Shown: positions 22,941 to 35,287, counted from the stretch's first letter. The stretch is DNA of 64,000 nucleotides from Gigaspora margarita (GCA_009809945.1 WTPW01000678.1:182718-246717), one strand, 5' to 3'. The notes: a model not told the origin generated them from the letters alone. Made by a program: numbers and translations.

Positions 22941-23011
22941 TAATGCATTCGGGTAACATTGGAGACCCCGAATGCATTAATATATAATACCAATATAAGA
23001 CTACTATAATA
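22941..23011 (+). repeat. 71-bp perfect direct repeat, right copy
   Basis: The partner of 18,704-18,774, with no mismatch over 71 bases, including the AATGCATTCGGG hairpin. From here to about 24,700 the sequence is AT-rich with no gene I can support. Confidence 0.9.
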
Positions 23012-24999
23012 TTTTAAAATTGTATAACTTGACAAAAAATTATTAAATCAAAAATTTCACTTTTAAATTGCTAGTTTGTAGCTCAAACTATATTACTGAA
23101 AGAGAATTTTCTTTAGTTTTATTTTAATTGTGTTATAATAGTTTAAACTTTGTTATTTTATATATAAACAAAAATTTGGCACTGATCTACATGCACAAGC
23201 CAATAAAAATTAATTATTTTTGTGTTATATTATCCTAAATTTGGTGCATCTTAGTAAAAAAGTTGATATTTTATAATGTTCTTATCAAATTTTGTACCTT
23301 TTTAATAGTAAAATAAAAAATGAATATCTTTTGTTGTTCTGTACTATACATTTTTTTTTATAAAGCACATTTTATATTACCTGATAAAGATATAACTCAC
23401 CTGATGGTCTTGTAAAAAACTACTAAAACAAAAAAATATATTAGCTTTACTATATAAACACAAAATAATATACAGGGGTGTAATTTTGAATTTTAGTTTA
23501 AATTAAGCTTAATTTGAACAAAATTTTGATTTAAAGTACCTGTGCATTAAGCTATTCTAGCATCACCGCTAGTGCTTAAAATCTATATGCAGAATCTGCA
23601 GAATGCAAATTAAAAGTTAATTCCACAAGCAAAAATTTTTAGAAATCTGCAGATTTTATTCTATATTGTGCATATTACATATAATTTTTTAATTTTCTTA
23701 TTATGTTTACAAAAATTGCTAAGTTTTTTTGCATATTAAAATAGATATCCTGGTTGATCAAAATTTTTTGACTAACTGAGCTGATGAAATTTTATTGGCT
23801 TAGTTGACTTAGCTAAAAAATTTAAAATAAATTACAATTTGATCAATAAACCCTATATCCTACTATATATAATTATTCAATTCAAAATTTATTAAATTAA
23901 AGCTGCTAATAAAACTGTTTTGGTTTTTAATTTGCTGAATTTAGTAAAAATATTATTTAATAAATTATTAATCAATTCATATTAGCATAATGCAAATTAA
24001 AATTGAAATGAGTATTCAAATTTTCATCACAGTGCATTGATTATATTTGTGATTTGATTATGCAATATTGCAATTTTTAAAATCAAGTTCACATATAAAA
24101 TATTCATGTTTGGTTATAATTTTGTAATATTTATTATAGATTAATTCAAGTCTGATAAATAATCAAAAAACAAACAAGAAAAAGTACTATTTTAAGACAA
24201 CATTATTAGAGAATTTCTAAATTAAAACCAGGAAACCTTATTTTATTTTTCTAATTCAACATAATAAAAATATCATTTAAAAAATCCTGCTTATTTTCAA
24301 AATATGCAACTTATTTATTAATTTTGAAATCTTTTATTAATTGCATTTAATATAATAAGCAGATTTGACTCCATTCATATTGTCACAAAATTCAATCAAA
24401 AAGACATGATCACTGATTAGCAAAGTTTTTAAAAATTGTAATCTATACTATTTTTCTGTTACTACTACTTTTACAGAGGTACTTTACAACCTTTGGCACA
24501 CTCATACATATTCAATCCAAATTACTTTAATTTTTTTTATTATTTTTTAATTTTAATGGTGAGACCTTGTTCTTATCTTTATTAAATTTAATGGAAACTT
24601 TTTTAATTGAAAAAAATTTCATAATTTAAATCTAATACTAAGAAAAAAAACTAAGATATATAGCTAGATAAACAAAAGTAGACCTAGTACTTATCTGTGG
24701 TCTAAACAAACAAGAGTAGCCAAGGCTCATCTAGATTTGGTTATTAGTTAATATACTAGAAGGGCGTGTAGAATATTTAATCCAGTGGGGGTACTAGTAC
24801 TCTATTTTCTAAATTAAGTTATTTATAATAGAATTATTATTATTAGTTTGGATTATAGATAGCCTGAGTTGAAGAGATATCAAGTTTGTTAAAGCTAAGT
24901 ATTTGGTTTAAGAAATTGTTTATAAGGTCTAGTAATAGATTAGTATTTGAACAAGTAACCTAGTGCTAGATATTACTTGCCTGTTGGTATATATAACAA

Positions 25000-26230
25000 A
25001 TATTAGGGTATAAGGAATATCTTTTATGAAGTATATGTAGAGAAAGAAGCTCATCTAGTAATAACTTTACTCTAAAAGATTTTAGAGTAGAGGATTAAAA
25101 GCTATGTGAAAAATTGCTAATTTTTTGATTATTATTAATGTATAGACATTAAGCATTCCAGTTGATAAGTTGTAAAATTGAGTTCTATTGCTGAAAGCAG
25201 TTTTGTGATATCCACTATGCAATTATATATACTCTACAGATTGTTCTTATGCTGCAATGAAGAGGAAGTTCTATTGGATAATTATCTGAAGTTGGTGTAT
25301 ATTGAGGATTATATATGTTGTTTGAATTAAAAATAAGATAAGGTGCTATATGATAATTGCATGCTAGTTGGTCAGCTTTATTGCTGAAGTTGTTATCTTC
25401 ATGTGCATTTACTTTATACGAAATAATATTAAGATTGTATAATTTAATTAAATTAAATAATATATTCCAGATTGACCAATAGGGTATATTTAGAAAGTTT
25501 GAAAGTGGTATAATATTGATTAAACTTTGAAATTTAGAGATAACTGATTGTGAATTTGTATAATTTGGATAGTACAGTTTCTAGGAGTAGTACTTATTAC
25601 AGCCAAATTGCAAGTAGTTCTGCTTTAAATGAGCATGGCAGGACCCCGAAATATACATAGATAGGTCAGGTTAATTATATAGGGTTACTAAAAAAGGAAA
25701 GATCTGCAGAAAAAACTTCAAAAATAAGCAAAAAATTACTATAAATAGAAAAGATCTGCATAAAAAACCTCAAAAATAAGCAAACTCATACCTGATCTAT
25801 CTATGTATATTTCGGGGTCCTAGCATGGCCAGAATTTGGATTGTACTTAAAAGGTTTGTATAATATTTTGGTTAGCTAATTGTATTCAACCAATTTCTAT
25901 AGAGCACTAGAGATTGCCTAGGTTAATAACAGAATTATCTGTATAAAAGGTAAGTTCTGAGAGACTACTATTATAATGTATAAAAGACTAAAGAGTATTA
26001 TAAGCTTGGCTTGGTTCAAATATTGGAGGGAGTTGTATAGTAGAAATGTTGAGATTTGGTAGTAGTGGGATATAAATTGGATTTCTAAGTACAATTGAAT
26101 ATATGAGATTTAAAAAATTAGCATTTAAATTAACTATTTTGTTAGAAATTAGTCTGCCAAAGAATTTTATAGAATGACTAGTAGGTATTAAAATAGTGCA
26201 TTTGTTTTTAATTATTTTAGTATTGAGAGA
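25000..26230 (-). pseudogene. LINE RNase H-like region, broken
   Basis: The minus-strand translation near 25,965-25,925 gives SELTFYTDNSV, matching the first catalytic Asp motif of RNase H (YTDGS type). Near 25,630-25,607 it gives FKAELLA, matching the Glu motif. The two motifs are split by the MITE at 25,640-25,821. Multiple stops follow downstream. This would degrade RNA in the RNA:DNA hybrid in an active LINE; here it cannot be functional. Confidence 0.6.
25640..25821. mobile_element. hAT-type MITE, AGGACCCCGAAATATAC family, copy 1
   Basis: AGGACCCCGAAATATACATA and its complement at the right end form TIRs of about 30 bp. A perfect 8-bp duplication AGCATGGC flanks it (25,632-25,639 and 25,822-25,829). 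Inside, a module of about 45 bp with AGATCTGCA and AAAAATAAGCAAA occurs twice. It interrupts the RNase H region of the LINE. Confidence 0.88.
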
Positions 26231-26252
26231 ACAGTTACTGCATAATGATATC

Positions 26253-26902
26253 CCTTAGTTTGTAAAGGTTTGCAGGCAAATTTGTCTGCATAATTACTAT
26301 AAATATATCTCTAATCTACTTTTTTAAGCATTTAAAATATTTAAATAAAATTTAGTATTAAAATATTTGGAAACAAGAATTATATTTTTGAATTATTTAA
26401 TTTTATATTATAAGACAAAAAGTTATGTTGCTTATAAACTAAAATATTGAATTTTAAAGAAATTTTTTAACCAAAAAAATAATTTACAATATCTTGGTAA
26501 ATTCTTTAAATATTGGTTTTAAAAATATAGTTCCTAATACAATATTATAGTTTATATAAAGGATTACAACTTTCATTATTGCACTTTAAGTGATTTACTT
26601 GTAAAACTTAAGACTTATATTAGAAGTAAATTTTTTTTATAGATGGAGACATATAAAATTTAAGAAAATCTAAAGAAAAGATTCTATAGTAAAAGTTCTA
26701 AAACAAAATCTTTAAACTTTTATTACACTAAAGTTTTTTAATAATTTTAAAAAATTTTTATAATTAAGTTGATAAAACAGAACTAATATTATATTTTTTA
26801 TTTAGAAAGTATATAGCTAAAGTTAATATTTAAAATTTTATTTAAAAATTTTAAAAATTTAAAATTTATGCAGGCAAATTTGCCTGCATAACAAATTAAG
26901 GA
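26253..26902. mobile_element. TIR element with GCAGGCAAATTTGCCTGC palindromes
   Basis: Each end carries a near-perfect palindrome (GCAGGCAAATTTGTCTGC left, GCAGGCAAATTTGCCTGC right), preceded by CCTTARTTTGT. The interior is AT-rich and non-coding. The ORF at 26,798-26,983 crosses the right end into LINE sequence. LINE translation is interrupted at both edges, which supports insertion. Confidence 0.6.
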
Positions 26903-26973
26903 ATAATAATTGGTAGAGTTAGATATAAGTTTGTGAATTGTGCTTAAAAAAGACATTGCTAGTGAGTTATTAG

Positions 26974-27150
26974 AGAACCCCAAAATATATATAGATAGAT
27001 CAGGTTAAATATAAAATTACTAAAATAATAAGATCTGCAGAAAAAACCTCAAAAATAAGCAAAAACATTACTAAAAATAGAAAAAATCTGCATAAAATTC
27101 CCAAATAAGCAAACTAATACCTGACCTATCTATGTATATTTTGGGGTCCT
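26974..27150. mobile_element. hAT-type MITE, AGGACCCC family, copy 2
   Basis: It begins AGAACCCCAAAATATATATA and ends TATTTTGGGGTCCT, with the same doubled AGATCTGCA and AATAAGC module as the copy at 25,640. The target duplication is no longer readable. Confidence 0.75.
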
Positions 27151-27921
27151 GCAATGAGCTTTGTATATAATAATTTGATTATTTAATAATGTAATAAGCC
27201 AAGGTTTGGTATGTTTTGAGAAGTGACTAGTAGTATAACTATAATAGTTTGTAGAGTGTAAATTTATGTGTGAGTAAATGGTGTATTTATAGAAGTAGCT
27301 AGTAATTTTATCTTCTATAAAAGTAAACCATTAAGAAGTTCTGCCTTTAGGAATTTTGTATAATCTTGGTGAAATATGTTTCCAATCTAATGAGCATGAA
27401 TTGTCATATATTGTGAGCTGATTGAGAAAAGTAAATGATGATACTGAATTGTTTTTAAAAATTATAAATTTAGGATGTGAAGCAAGAATAGATTCCAAAG
27501 AAATTGAACTTTCTTTAATTACAAAAGAAATGTTGGAATAAGAATTAGGGCTGATTGACTAGTTAAGATATTTAAAAAGCTAAATAATCTTAAAGGTTGT
27601 AGTTGATCTATTAGGGCCATCAATTGTAGAATTAGGATGAGTGAAGATACTAGTAGGTGACCAGGTTATTTTGGAGTTGTTAAACACTAATAAGAGTAGT
27701 AATATTTAATAGATTATTGCTATTTAATCTGTTAATAAAGTTAAATAGGTAGTGTTGGAGCTGGATATTCCAAATATTTTTAATGTTGTAGATTTGAGGA
27801 TGGAGTAAAGTGCTAGTAGAGATTTTGCAGTTAAGTTTGGCTTTATGCTTGATTAATCCTATGTGCTGTGTTAAGATTTTATTACATATTGACTGGCCTA
27901 ATACAATATTTTGTATTTGGT

Positions 27922-28207
27922 CAGGTTTCTCAAATTCAAATTAAATCAAATATTGGTTCAATTTGAATTTGATCAAATCAAATTGACCCTGATTTGAATT
28001 TAATTTGATTCAAATATTTGAATTTGAATTTGATTTGGATTTGAATTTTTAATAGTAATTTTCAAATCAAATCAAATATTTGTTAAATCAAATCAAATTT
28101 GACCATATTTGAATTTGATCAAAGCAAATATAGTCAAATTTGAATTTGAATTTGATCAAATATTTGAATCAAATATTTGAATATCAAATCAAATTGTGGA
28201 ACCCTAG
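27922..28207. mobile_element. hAT-type MITE made of TTTGAAT/ATTCAAA repeats, copy 1
   Basis: It is 286 bp long and flanked by a perfect 8-bp duplication TATTTGGT (27,914-27,921 and 28,208-28,215). The ends are CAGGTTTCTC and GGAACCCTAG. Almost the whole interior is built from TTTGATTTGA, AATATTTGAAT and their complements. Full-length copies lie at 49,257-49,542 and 52,801-53,085 in the opposite orientation. Confidence 0.9.
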
Positions 28208-28263
28208 TATTTGGTATTCTATTGTAAGAATAATAACAATATTAATAATATAGCATACTTAGG

Positions 28264-28439
28264 AGGACTCTGAAATGTACATAGATAGGTCAGGTTAATT
28301 ATAAAATTACTAAAATAGAAGATCTGCAGAAAAAAACTTTAAAAATAAGCAAAAAATTACTAAAAATAAAAAAATCTACATAAAACCCCCCAAATAAGCA
28401 GACTAATACCTAATCTATCTATGTATATTTTGAGGTCCT
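28264..28439. mobile_element. hAT-type MITE, AGGACCCC family, copy 3
   Basis: It starts AGGACTCTGAAATGTACATA and ends TATTTTGAGGTCCT, with the same internal doubled module. The flanks do not give a clean duplication. Confidence 0.75.
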
Positions 28440-28556
28440 GCTTGAGTATCTGTAATTTGGTTTGTACAAGCAATTTGTATAAGCTAGTTTGATTCAGCAA
28501 TAATAAATTGGGTTTGTTATAATTGTTTATTGTTTTAAGTAAACCAACATTCAAGA

Positions 28557-28725
28557 AGGACCCCGAAATATGCATAGATAGGTTAGGTTAATTATAAAAT
28601 TACTAAAAATAGAAAGATCTGCAAAAAAACCTCAAAAATAAGCAAAATATTACTAAAAATAGAAAAGATCTGTATAAAACCCTTCAAAAATAAGCAATCA
28701 AATATCTGACAATATTTTGGAAGTC
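28557..28725. mobile_element. hAT-type MITE, AGGACCCC family, copy 4
   Basis: It starts AGGACCCCGAAATATGCATA; its right end is eroded (AATATTTTGGAAGTCT). The flanks ATTCAAGA (28,549-28,556) and ATCCAAGA (28,726-28,733) agree at 7 of 8 bases. Confidence 0.75.
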
Positions 28726-29327
28726 TATCCAAGAAACTTAAAAGGCTGGTTTGGTAGTTGAAGAGTAAAAGATTGATTGTTATATATAATTGGGTTGTAG
28801 TTTTGTTGTTTAATATTGGTTGAAAGTATTAATTTGTTGGATTCAATTGGATGTTTGCCATAGAATAGAAGGATTCTGCAACAGCAAGTATCTTAGAAAG
28901 CTCTGTTTGAGATGATGCTATCCATAAAGTATTATCCATGTATGCTAGTACAAAACATTTGGTTTGTAGATTGTTAGTTGTAAAATTTTTGAGGTTGGTA
29001 AGCCAGGATGTTTTAATTGTATAACTAGGTGAATTTGAGTATATATAAGAAATAAGAGGATCATAGTAAATCTGCCAAAGAAGAGGTGTTATTGTTTCTC
29101 TTTGGTCAATACTATTTTGAACCTAATAAGGTTGTGTAAGTCCCAAATTGGTAATAATATTGTTTTGTCAATCAGTTAAAATATTAAAAAGAGTATTAAC
29201 AATATTAATAATCAAAAGTAAAAATGTAAGAGCATATTCTAGAAGAGTAAAGTTTACAGAGTCATAAGCTTTGCTTATATCTTGTGATAGAAGCCAGATC
29301 TCTTTGTAATTGCAGTTAGCATCTTCT
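28726..29327 (-). pseudogene. LINE reverse transcriptase, C-terminal part
   Basis: From the minus strand, 29,327-29,240 reads DANCNYKEIWLLSQDISKAY, the RT motif A region (DISKAYDSVN). Near 28,960-28,925 it reads FVLAYMDNTLWIAS, the catalytic box, where the usual second Asp is Asn (YMDN). Further on is FKFLG. Frameshifts and stops lie between. The upstream part of the same RT continues at 31,170, beyond the inserted TIR element. Confidence 0.75.
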
Positions 29328-31169
29328 AAGGTGATTATTCTAATTCTGTGAATTTTTTTTGTCACATATTAAAGTCCTTTAAAAGATTGTATTTATTTGT
29401 AAAATTTAATATATAAAATATATAATCAAGGGTGTGGTGACTTAGGGAAGTTGGTAAGTTGTTACCTCCAAGCGGCAGGTCTAGGGTTCAAATCCTACTG
29501 CTGACACTTTAAAAAATAGGCCTGTGTTCTAGTAACTGTTTCTCATCGATTGGTTGGGTACATCACCTGTAGGCCTTGGTACACTATCTTTAATGAGAGC
29601 TTTCAGATGCACAAAACCCAAGAAACCAGGGAAATAGAAACCTATTTGGCAAGTCCTGAGTAAGGAGGTAGCAAAGATCTTTAACAGTGCTACCAAAACC
29701 AGAATATCAAAAACTGGAGCCAGAAAATCAGATGACAGACTCTTGAGGAGGTGTTCACCAATGGCTACCAGTGTTACACTAAAGGAAAAGGACCTATATT
29801 CTGGCAGTAGGTACCAAAAGAAGAAAGCCATATTGACCCTTCTAGGCTAACTGGTTTGGAAGTTTGTTGATTCGGTATAAGGACCAGTAGGATGTTGATG
29901 GTGTGTGCTAGGATTGGAGCAAATCTTGCAAGAGCAGAAGTAGATAATAGTAGCAGTTTAGGCTAATCCCTAGACTGCAAGTAGTCTATCTCAGTAGATA
30001 TGTAAGTTACTGAAGCATAGGTAATACCTGTATAGAACAGGAACTGCTCTACCAGGTGTTCCGTAAGAATAAAGTAGTCCTAAGGGGATTTGTAAAGAAT
30101 CCAGAACTGATCTTGACTGACTAATGTATTGAAAGACTGTACTGGTAATACAAGTAGGATTGGCAGGCAAAGTATAAACCAGAGGGTTTAAATAGGTAAC
30201 CCCTAGTTGGGTTGCAGGTATGGCAACTAGTGTAGAACCTTCAGGTGGACTACTTAAATTAGGCAACCAAAAGTTGTACATGTAGCTAGTTGTATCCTCA
30301 TCAATATAACAAATGTCAGGGGCCCAAAGAGGCAACCTTGATTCGTTTGCTTGAATAAATATCTTTCTCCAATGTAGAAACTTTGACACAAAAAAATATA
30401 TATATATATAATCAATTTATTATTTAACTGTAAAATTTTTTTATATTTTATATACTACAAAATTTTTTAATAATAAAAGTTAAACCTGTATAATTTATAA
30501 GATTTTAAAAGTTATAGACTTAATTTTGTGAATATATAAATAAATTGAACAAAGTTTACTAAGTAATATGTTTGTTATGCTAAATTACATATAATATAAA
30601 ATTTTTACAGAGATTAGACAAGATTTTATTAATGGATTATGCATAAAAAATCTTTTTTTTTTCCATGGACCATATATATTGGGACTCTGTGATTCGATTA
30701 GGATAATTTTGGTACAATTTGAATAATCTTACTGAGATGATTCGAATGATGCCAAAATTATTCAAATTGGATCACAGAGTCATGTGATATACAATCTACA
30801 GAAATAGATTTAATCACAGCAAATATATTATATTTCTGGATCCTTTAATCCAATTTGGATGATTTTAGCTCTATTAGATTCATCTCAGTGAGGCAATTTG
30901 CTGATACCAAAATTATTCAAATTAGATTACAGGATCATAATATACACTATTCTATATAAATATATTTGATCTTAAAAAATAATAATTTGCCTTATATCTC
31001 AGAATATTGTGACCTAATTTGGCTAATTTTGGTACCATTAGAATCATCTCAGTGAGATGATTCAAATAATACCAAAATTATCCAAATTGGAATATAGAAT
31101 TGTAAGATATTATGAAAATTATAATCTACAAAATTAGGGATAATCTCTGGAATTCAATATAATCACCTT
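29328..31169. mobile_element. TIR element with tandem hairpins, inserted in the LINE RT
   Basis: The ends AAGGTGATTAT and ATAATCACCTT are inverted. LINE RT translation stops at one edge (YILNNLI) and resumes at the other (EDANCNY), so the insertion site is clear. A second copy lies at 45,164-46,049. Three hairpin modules of about 90-100 bp (30,685-30,780, 30,845-30,930, 31,000-31,095) each centre on a word like CTCAGTGAGATGATTCGAA. The retroposon at 29,428-30,403 is nested inside. No transposase is seen. Confidence 0.8.
29428..30403 (+). mobile_element. tRNA-headed retroposon (SINE-like), copy 2
   Basis: It starts AAGGGTGTGGTGACTTAGG with a consensus-perfect B box (GGTTCAAATCC) near 29,487, and ends CTTTGACAC plus an A-run and TA repeats. 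ATATATAATC flanks it (29,418-29,427 and 30,404-30,413). The related host element at about 45,260 reads straight through the site, giving an empty-site comparison. A minus-strand frame (30,389-29,991, 132 codons) aligns gap-free with the frame in copy 1 over 114 codons. A second minus-strand ORF (29,831-29,529) is also open. Confidence 0.85.
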
Positions 31170-32300
31170 ATAAGGTTGTTAAGAATATAAATAGAAATAG
31201 AATTACTATTTTCAGGAAGGGCAACATAGTTATATGGTGAAAGAATAGGGTGTTGTAAAAAAACTTTGTTTAGTCTATTAATAATAATTTTGGTATAGAT
31301 TTTTTTGGTATGCTCAATAAGGCTTATTGGGTATATAAGATTGAAATTACTATCAAAAGTATTGTTTTTTGAAATAGGAAAAATTCTTCCTCTTTTTATT
31401 GTTTGGGAATTGAATTTTGTATAAGGCATCAGTTAAAAAGAGATGCGAGAATAGTAATATCAATTGGGTTATAATGTTTAATCATTTTATAGCCTATGCC
31501 TAAAGGACCACAGGCTTTGTTATTAGGAACCTTTTCTTCTGTTATAGAAAGGGTTGGTGGTATATACTATTTAGACTTAATATATAGAGGTGGATAGTAT
31601 TGTTGATTCCAGAAGTTATAAAATAAATTCTGGTTAATAGGTCTGTATGTGGTCTAGTTATTAAAGTGTAATTGGATATGTTGTTTAATTAGAGTGGAAT
31701 TAGTTAGTAATAAGTTGGTTTTGAAGTTTAAAATTTGTAAAATGAACAGGAGGTTGGTAGTGATCAAGTATACTATTTATAGCTTGTGTAGATTTAGTAA
31801 TAAGAGATTCACATCTTTTTCAGAGGCTTGAATAATTTGTTATCAGGTAGAAGAGAGGATTCCAGGTGATATGCATGATATATTTGTTTCCAAATACTTT
31901 GTGCATGTACAAGCCATGTATGAATTTGGTCAGAATTAAGTGATATAAAAAAATTAAGATTGCGCTTTGCTCTTGAGTTGATAAATAAAATATGTGAGTT
32001 GATATGAGGTAAATAAACAATAGAGTTGCTTTTTAATAGTTTTATAAAATGTTCTAGTTTTTTAAGACCAGTATGAAGTGCAGCACAGTATGGTATATAT
32101 TTGTGATTGTAACTTTGTTTACAAGTTTTTTTATTAGGAATCTTTTGAATTGCAGCTTGTATAGTACATTGTTGTATCTTGTGCCAGGTTGTATCAATGC
32201 TTTCCTGTATAATAGTTGAGAGTAGAACATGATTTTTAATAAAAAGTTGGGATAATAAATTAGAATATTCTGTTTATTGATCTGAACTTATTATTTTGTA
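31170..32300 (-). pseudogene. LINE reverse transcriptase, N-terminal part
   Basis: The minus-strand frame 31,429-31,163 reads GRIFPISK then PISLIEHTKKIYTKIIINRL, the finger region of LINE RTs (RPISL-type motif followed by a K-R-rich helix), and then HPILSPYNYVALP. Upstream fragments (EEKVPNNKACGPLGIGYKMI near 31,540-31,470) fit the linker before the RT. Several stops and frameshifts break it. Confidence 0.75.
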
Positions 32301-33037
32301 ATTAAAAATTCTATGCCTAATACTAGTATAAAGGCATGGAGATTTGCTATAGGCATTAGGGAATGTCCAGGTTGTCAATAAAATAAGATGGTCACTTAGA
32401 GTACTAGTTTAGCTATCATTAACATTATAAGAAAGTAGAAATTGTATATTAAATGAATCAGTTCAAATATAGTCTATTTTGCTTTGGTTGATTCTGTTTG
32501 ACCAGGTATAGTATTGTTATAATAAGCTCCAATACCAAACATGTTTGAGCAATGTAAAAAATTAATAAGTTTATATTTTGATACTGAACTAGTTGTATTA
32601 TCATGTGTATTAAACTCTCCTAAAATTATAGAGTTAGATTAGATTGTTAAGCTGTAAAGTCCAATTAATAACCTGGTTTTGAGTTGATTTCTTTTGTGTG
32701 AATAAGTAGATAAAAGATAAACTGATATAACACAGAGCTTTATATCACCTTTAAAAAATGAGACTGGATGTGTGTAACAACTATGCACATGTGGTTTAAG
32801 ATTATTGTGAATCATAATAGCAGTACCTTTTTCTGAGCTTTTAGAATTTGTTCAGTAATAGGTAAATAAGTTATTGTGGCAAAAAGAAAGTTTTGTTTTT
32901 GATGCAATTTTAGTTTCAGTAATGCATACAATTGAGATATTATGGTTAATGCAGTAATCTTGCCAAATTTGCCTTTTGGAAGCAATATTAAAGCCTCTAA
33001 CATTGAGTGTAGCAATTTTTAGATGTAAATTTTGCAA
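32300..33037 (-). pseudogene. LINE endonuclease domain, broken
   Basis: The frame starting 33,037 reads LKIATLNVRGFNIASKRQIW and then VCITETKI, the N-terminal blocks of apurinic-like endonucleases in LINEs, where the Glu of TET binds metal. Later fragments on the same strand are ISVYLLSTYSHKR and ILGEFNTHDN (the DFN-type motif with Glu for Asp). Stops and a frameshift split them. In an active element this nicks target DNA. Confidence 0.7.
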
Positions 33038-33059
33038 GAGGTTTGATGTGAATGATTTG

Positions 33060-34020
33060 ATTAGTGACTAGTAGTATATAGAATATTGATTAGAAGAGAG
33101 TATGATATAGTTAGGAAGAACTTTATCTTGGGTATTAAGATATACATGTGTTTTTTAAGAGTTGTAATTTTAATAGAGATTTTGAATAATAGTAAAATGA
33201 ATTTTTGAGTAAATGTTGTATAAAGGATTGAGTGTTTGTAAAGGTAGCAGAAGTGAGAGATTATGTTTTTTAAGAAATTTATTGTAACAAGGTTCTTCAG
33301 AAGAATAAGATAAATTGATATTTGAGGATGAATTGGTATTAAGGTTTGGAGTTGTATATAGTTGTAAGTTGGGTATTGGAAAAAGAAGATTATCAGTAAA
33401 GATTGGTATTTGAAAATTGTTATTGAATGATTTAAGTTCTATATAGCAAAGGGATAGTAAATTTCCAAAAGGTGGAAATATGAAGTGACCTGGTACAAGG
33501 TTTTGATATAGGAGATAAATATGTGCTTTAGTAAAAACATAATCAAGTTGAGGATGTGGTTTAATAGAAATTTTGATATATTGTTTGAATAAAACATAGG
33601 GTAATGTTCTAGTATATATTGCAAGAAAGAGCCTATAGTTTGTGGAGAAGGTAGAGTTTGTAGTCTATAATAGTAGAGAAATTTGTTGTAACATGTTGTT
33701 GGTTTATATATCTAAAAAGAGCTAGGATTGGAGCTGATATAGTTTCTGTTATTTAAAGAATTTGTAGGTAGTTCAATTTTTTCATTATTGAAGTCTTTTT
33801 CTAATAGGGATTCATTATTAATTTCTAATATTAGATAGTTGTTAGAGTTGGTAGCAAAATGGTATTGAAGAAAAGTTGTACTTCAGAAGAAGATGAAGAT
33901 ATGGTATCTAAAGTATTGTTAATATCTTCTGTAAAGACATTTGCTGCTTTAAGCTCAGTTCTTACAGCTGCACAGGATACCATAGCCTGCTCTGTATGTT
34001 GGGTCTAGCCATTATAAATC
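33060..34020 (-). pseudogene. LINE ORF1-like region, broken
   Basis: Short minus-strand frames include SCAAVRTELKAANVFTEDIN (near 33,970-33,900), then FVKAHIYLLYQNLVPGHFIF (near 33,530-33,470). They lie directly before the endonuclease, where LINE ORF1 would be. No zinc knuckle or RNA-binding motif is certain. Confidence 0.4.
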
Positions 34021-35039
34021 TGGTCTCCGCGTACCAAATTACTTTTATGTTAACTTACTTGGCAATTAACTTCTATAAAATTAATTAAATAAAAACTAGT
34101 TTAAATTATTGAAGCTGTCTTGTTAAATAAAGCATAAAAATTTTTATACTACTATATCACAATTATTATTGTATTTTTGCTTTGAACTGTACATCGTTTC
34201 TGTATTTTTATGTGGTCTACTCTCTTGGCATTGTTACCAACAAGAATTTGAAATTACAAAAAAGATAAATATTTCAGATTCAGAGAACTAAGATCTTGTT
34301 GAATATAAGCACAAAAATTTTCATTCAAACTAGCCTAGTATTCTTTAAGATCTTTGCTACATATTGCATAACCTTATATTTTTATGTGGTTTATCTGCTA
34401 GCATTGCTAATAGTAAAAATTTTTGATCAGTAAAAAATAAATTTTAATCAAGGAAACTAAAAACTAAAGGCTTATTAAATGTAAATATAAAGTATCTATC
34501 TAAGTTGTCAAGTTGGTCATATATAGTTTTAAGAAAAAATTTTTACTTATAAAATCAGCTAGCTAATTTTAGAAAAAATCAACTGACTGGGTCAAAAAAT
34601 TAGCTTAGCTGATTTTTTAATTTTGGCCAGGATCACTATATTAAAATAAAATTAAAATTTAAATACTAATTACCATTCTAAAAAATTTCACTACTATTTT
34701 ACTAGCCAATCGGATCTAAGATCAGATGTAATATGAAGAATGCAAAAAATTAAAACAAAACAAAAAATTATTAATAAATTAACATTTTATCTATGTAACT
34801 ATTTGTTAGATACTAATAAAATGTTTTTCTTATAAATTTTGGTATTAAAAATGCTCTTTTTAACTTATTTTAATAGTGAACCCTAACTCTAATTTAATTT
34901 AACAGCAAAAAATTTAGAAAATTTTTTAAGCTAGTAATGCTTGGGTCATATTGTGTATTATTTTACATTCATATAGTAGGACTTAAGAAACATGTTTTAA
35001 AAGCTTAAAAAGATAACAGATAATAAATAAAGCTATATA

Positions 35040-35287
35040 GGGTGAAGTCAATAGAAAACAGGCAAATATATTTTTATTAACTTTTTTTAAAAGTTTGAAT
35101 TGAAATATTTTAGCAATTATCAAATCAAATTTAATAAAAAGTTTTTTGTTTTAATTTTATAACTATATAGATTTAGAAAAAAAAAAGTTTATTAGATTTG
35201 GTTTGATAATTGTTAAGATATTTCAATCTAAAGTTTAAAAAACATTTGCTTAGAAAATATTTGCCTGTTTTCTATTGACCTTACTCC
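35040..35287. mobile_element. Foldback MITE, GGGTGAAGTCAATAGAAAAC ends
   Basis: The two halves are reverse complements over most of the 248 bp. The terminal sequence resembles that of the pair at 49,700-50,385 (GGGGTGYRGTCAATNRAAA pattern). No ORF is seen. The stretch 34,020-35,039 shows no gene. Confidence 0.75.

Larger units (their letters stand above)
24700..34020 (-). mobile_element. Decayed LINE (non-LTR retrotransposon) with nested insertions
   Basis: On the minus strand the order is: ORF1-like sequence (34,020-33,060), apurinic-type endonuclease, reverse transcriptase, and an RNase H-like region ending near 24,700. Stops and frameshifts are frequent. The host length without insertions is near 6 kb. 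Later insertions are at 25,640-25,821, about 26,253-26,902, 26,974-27,150, 27,922-28,207, 28,264-28,439, 28,557-28,725 and 29,328-31,169. An RNase H after the RT recalls I-like LINE clades, which is inference. The 5' and 3' ends are not fixed; no poly(A) or target duplication was found. Confidence 0.8.

Noticed and set aside
18704..23011. Helitron or LTR retrotransposon bounded by the 71-bp repeats
   Set aside because: There is no CTRR end or TG...CA ends, no Rep/helicase, RT or gag frames, and 71 bp is too short for an LTR. It is left as unexplained.
29168..29365. Separate small gene
   Set aside because: Most of it is the LINE RT motif A region, and its N-terminal residues come from the TIR element inserted there.
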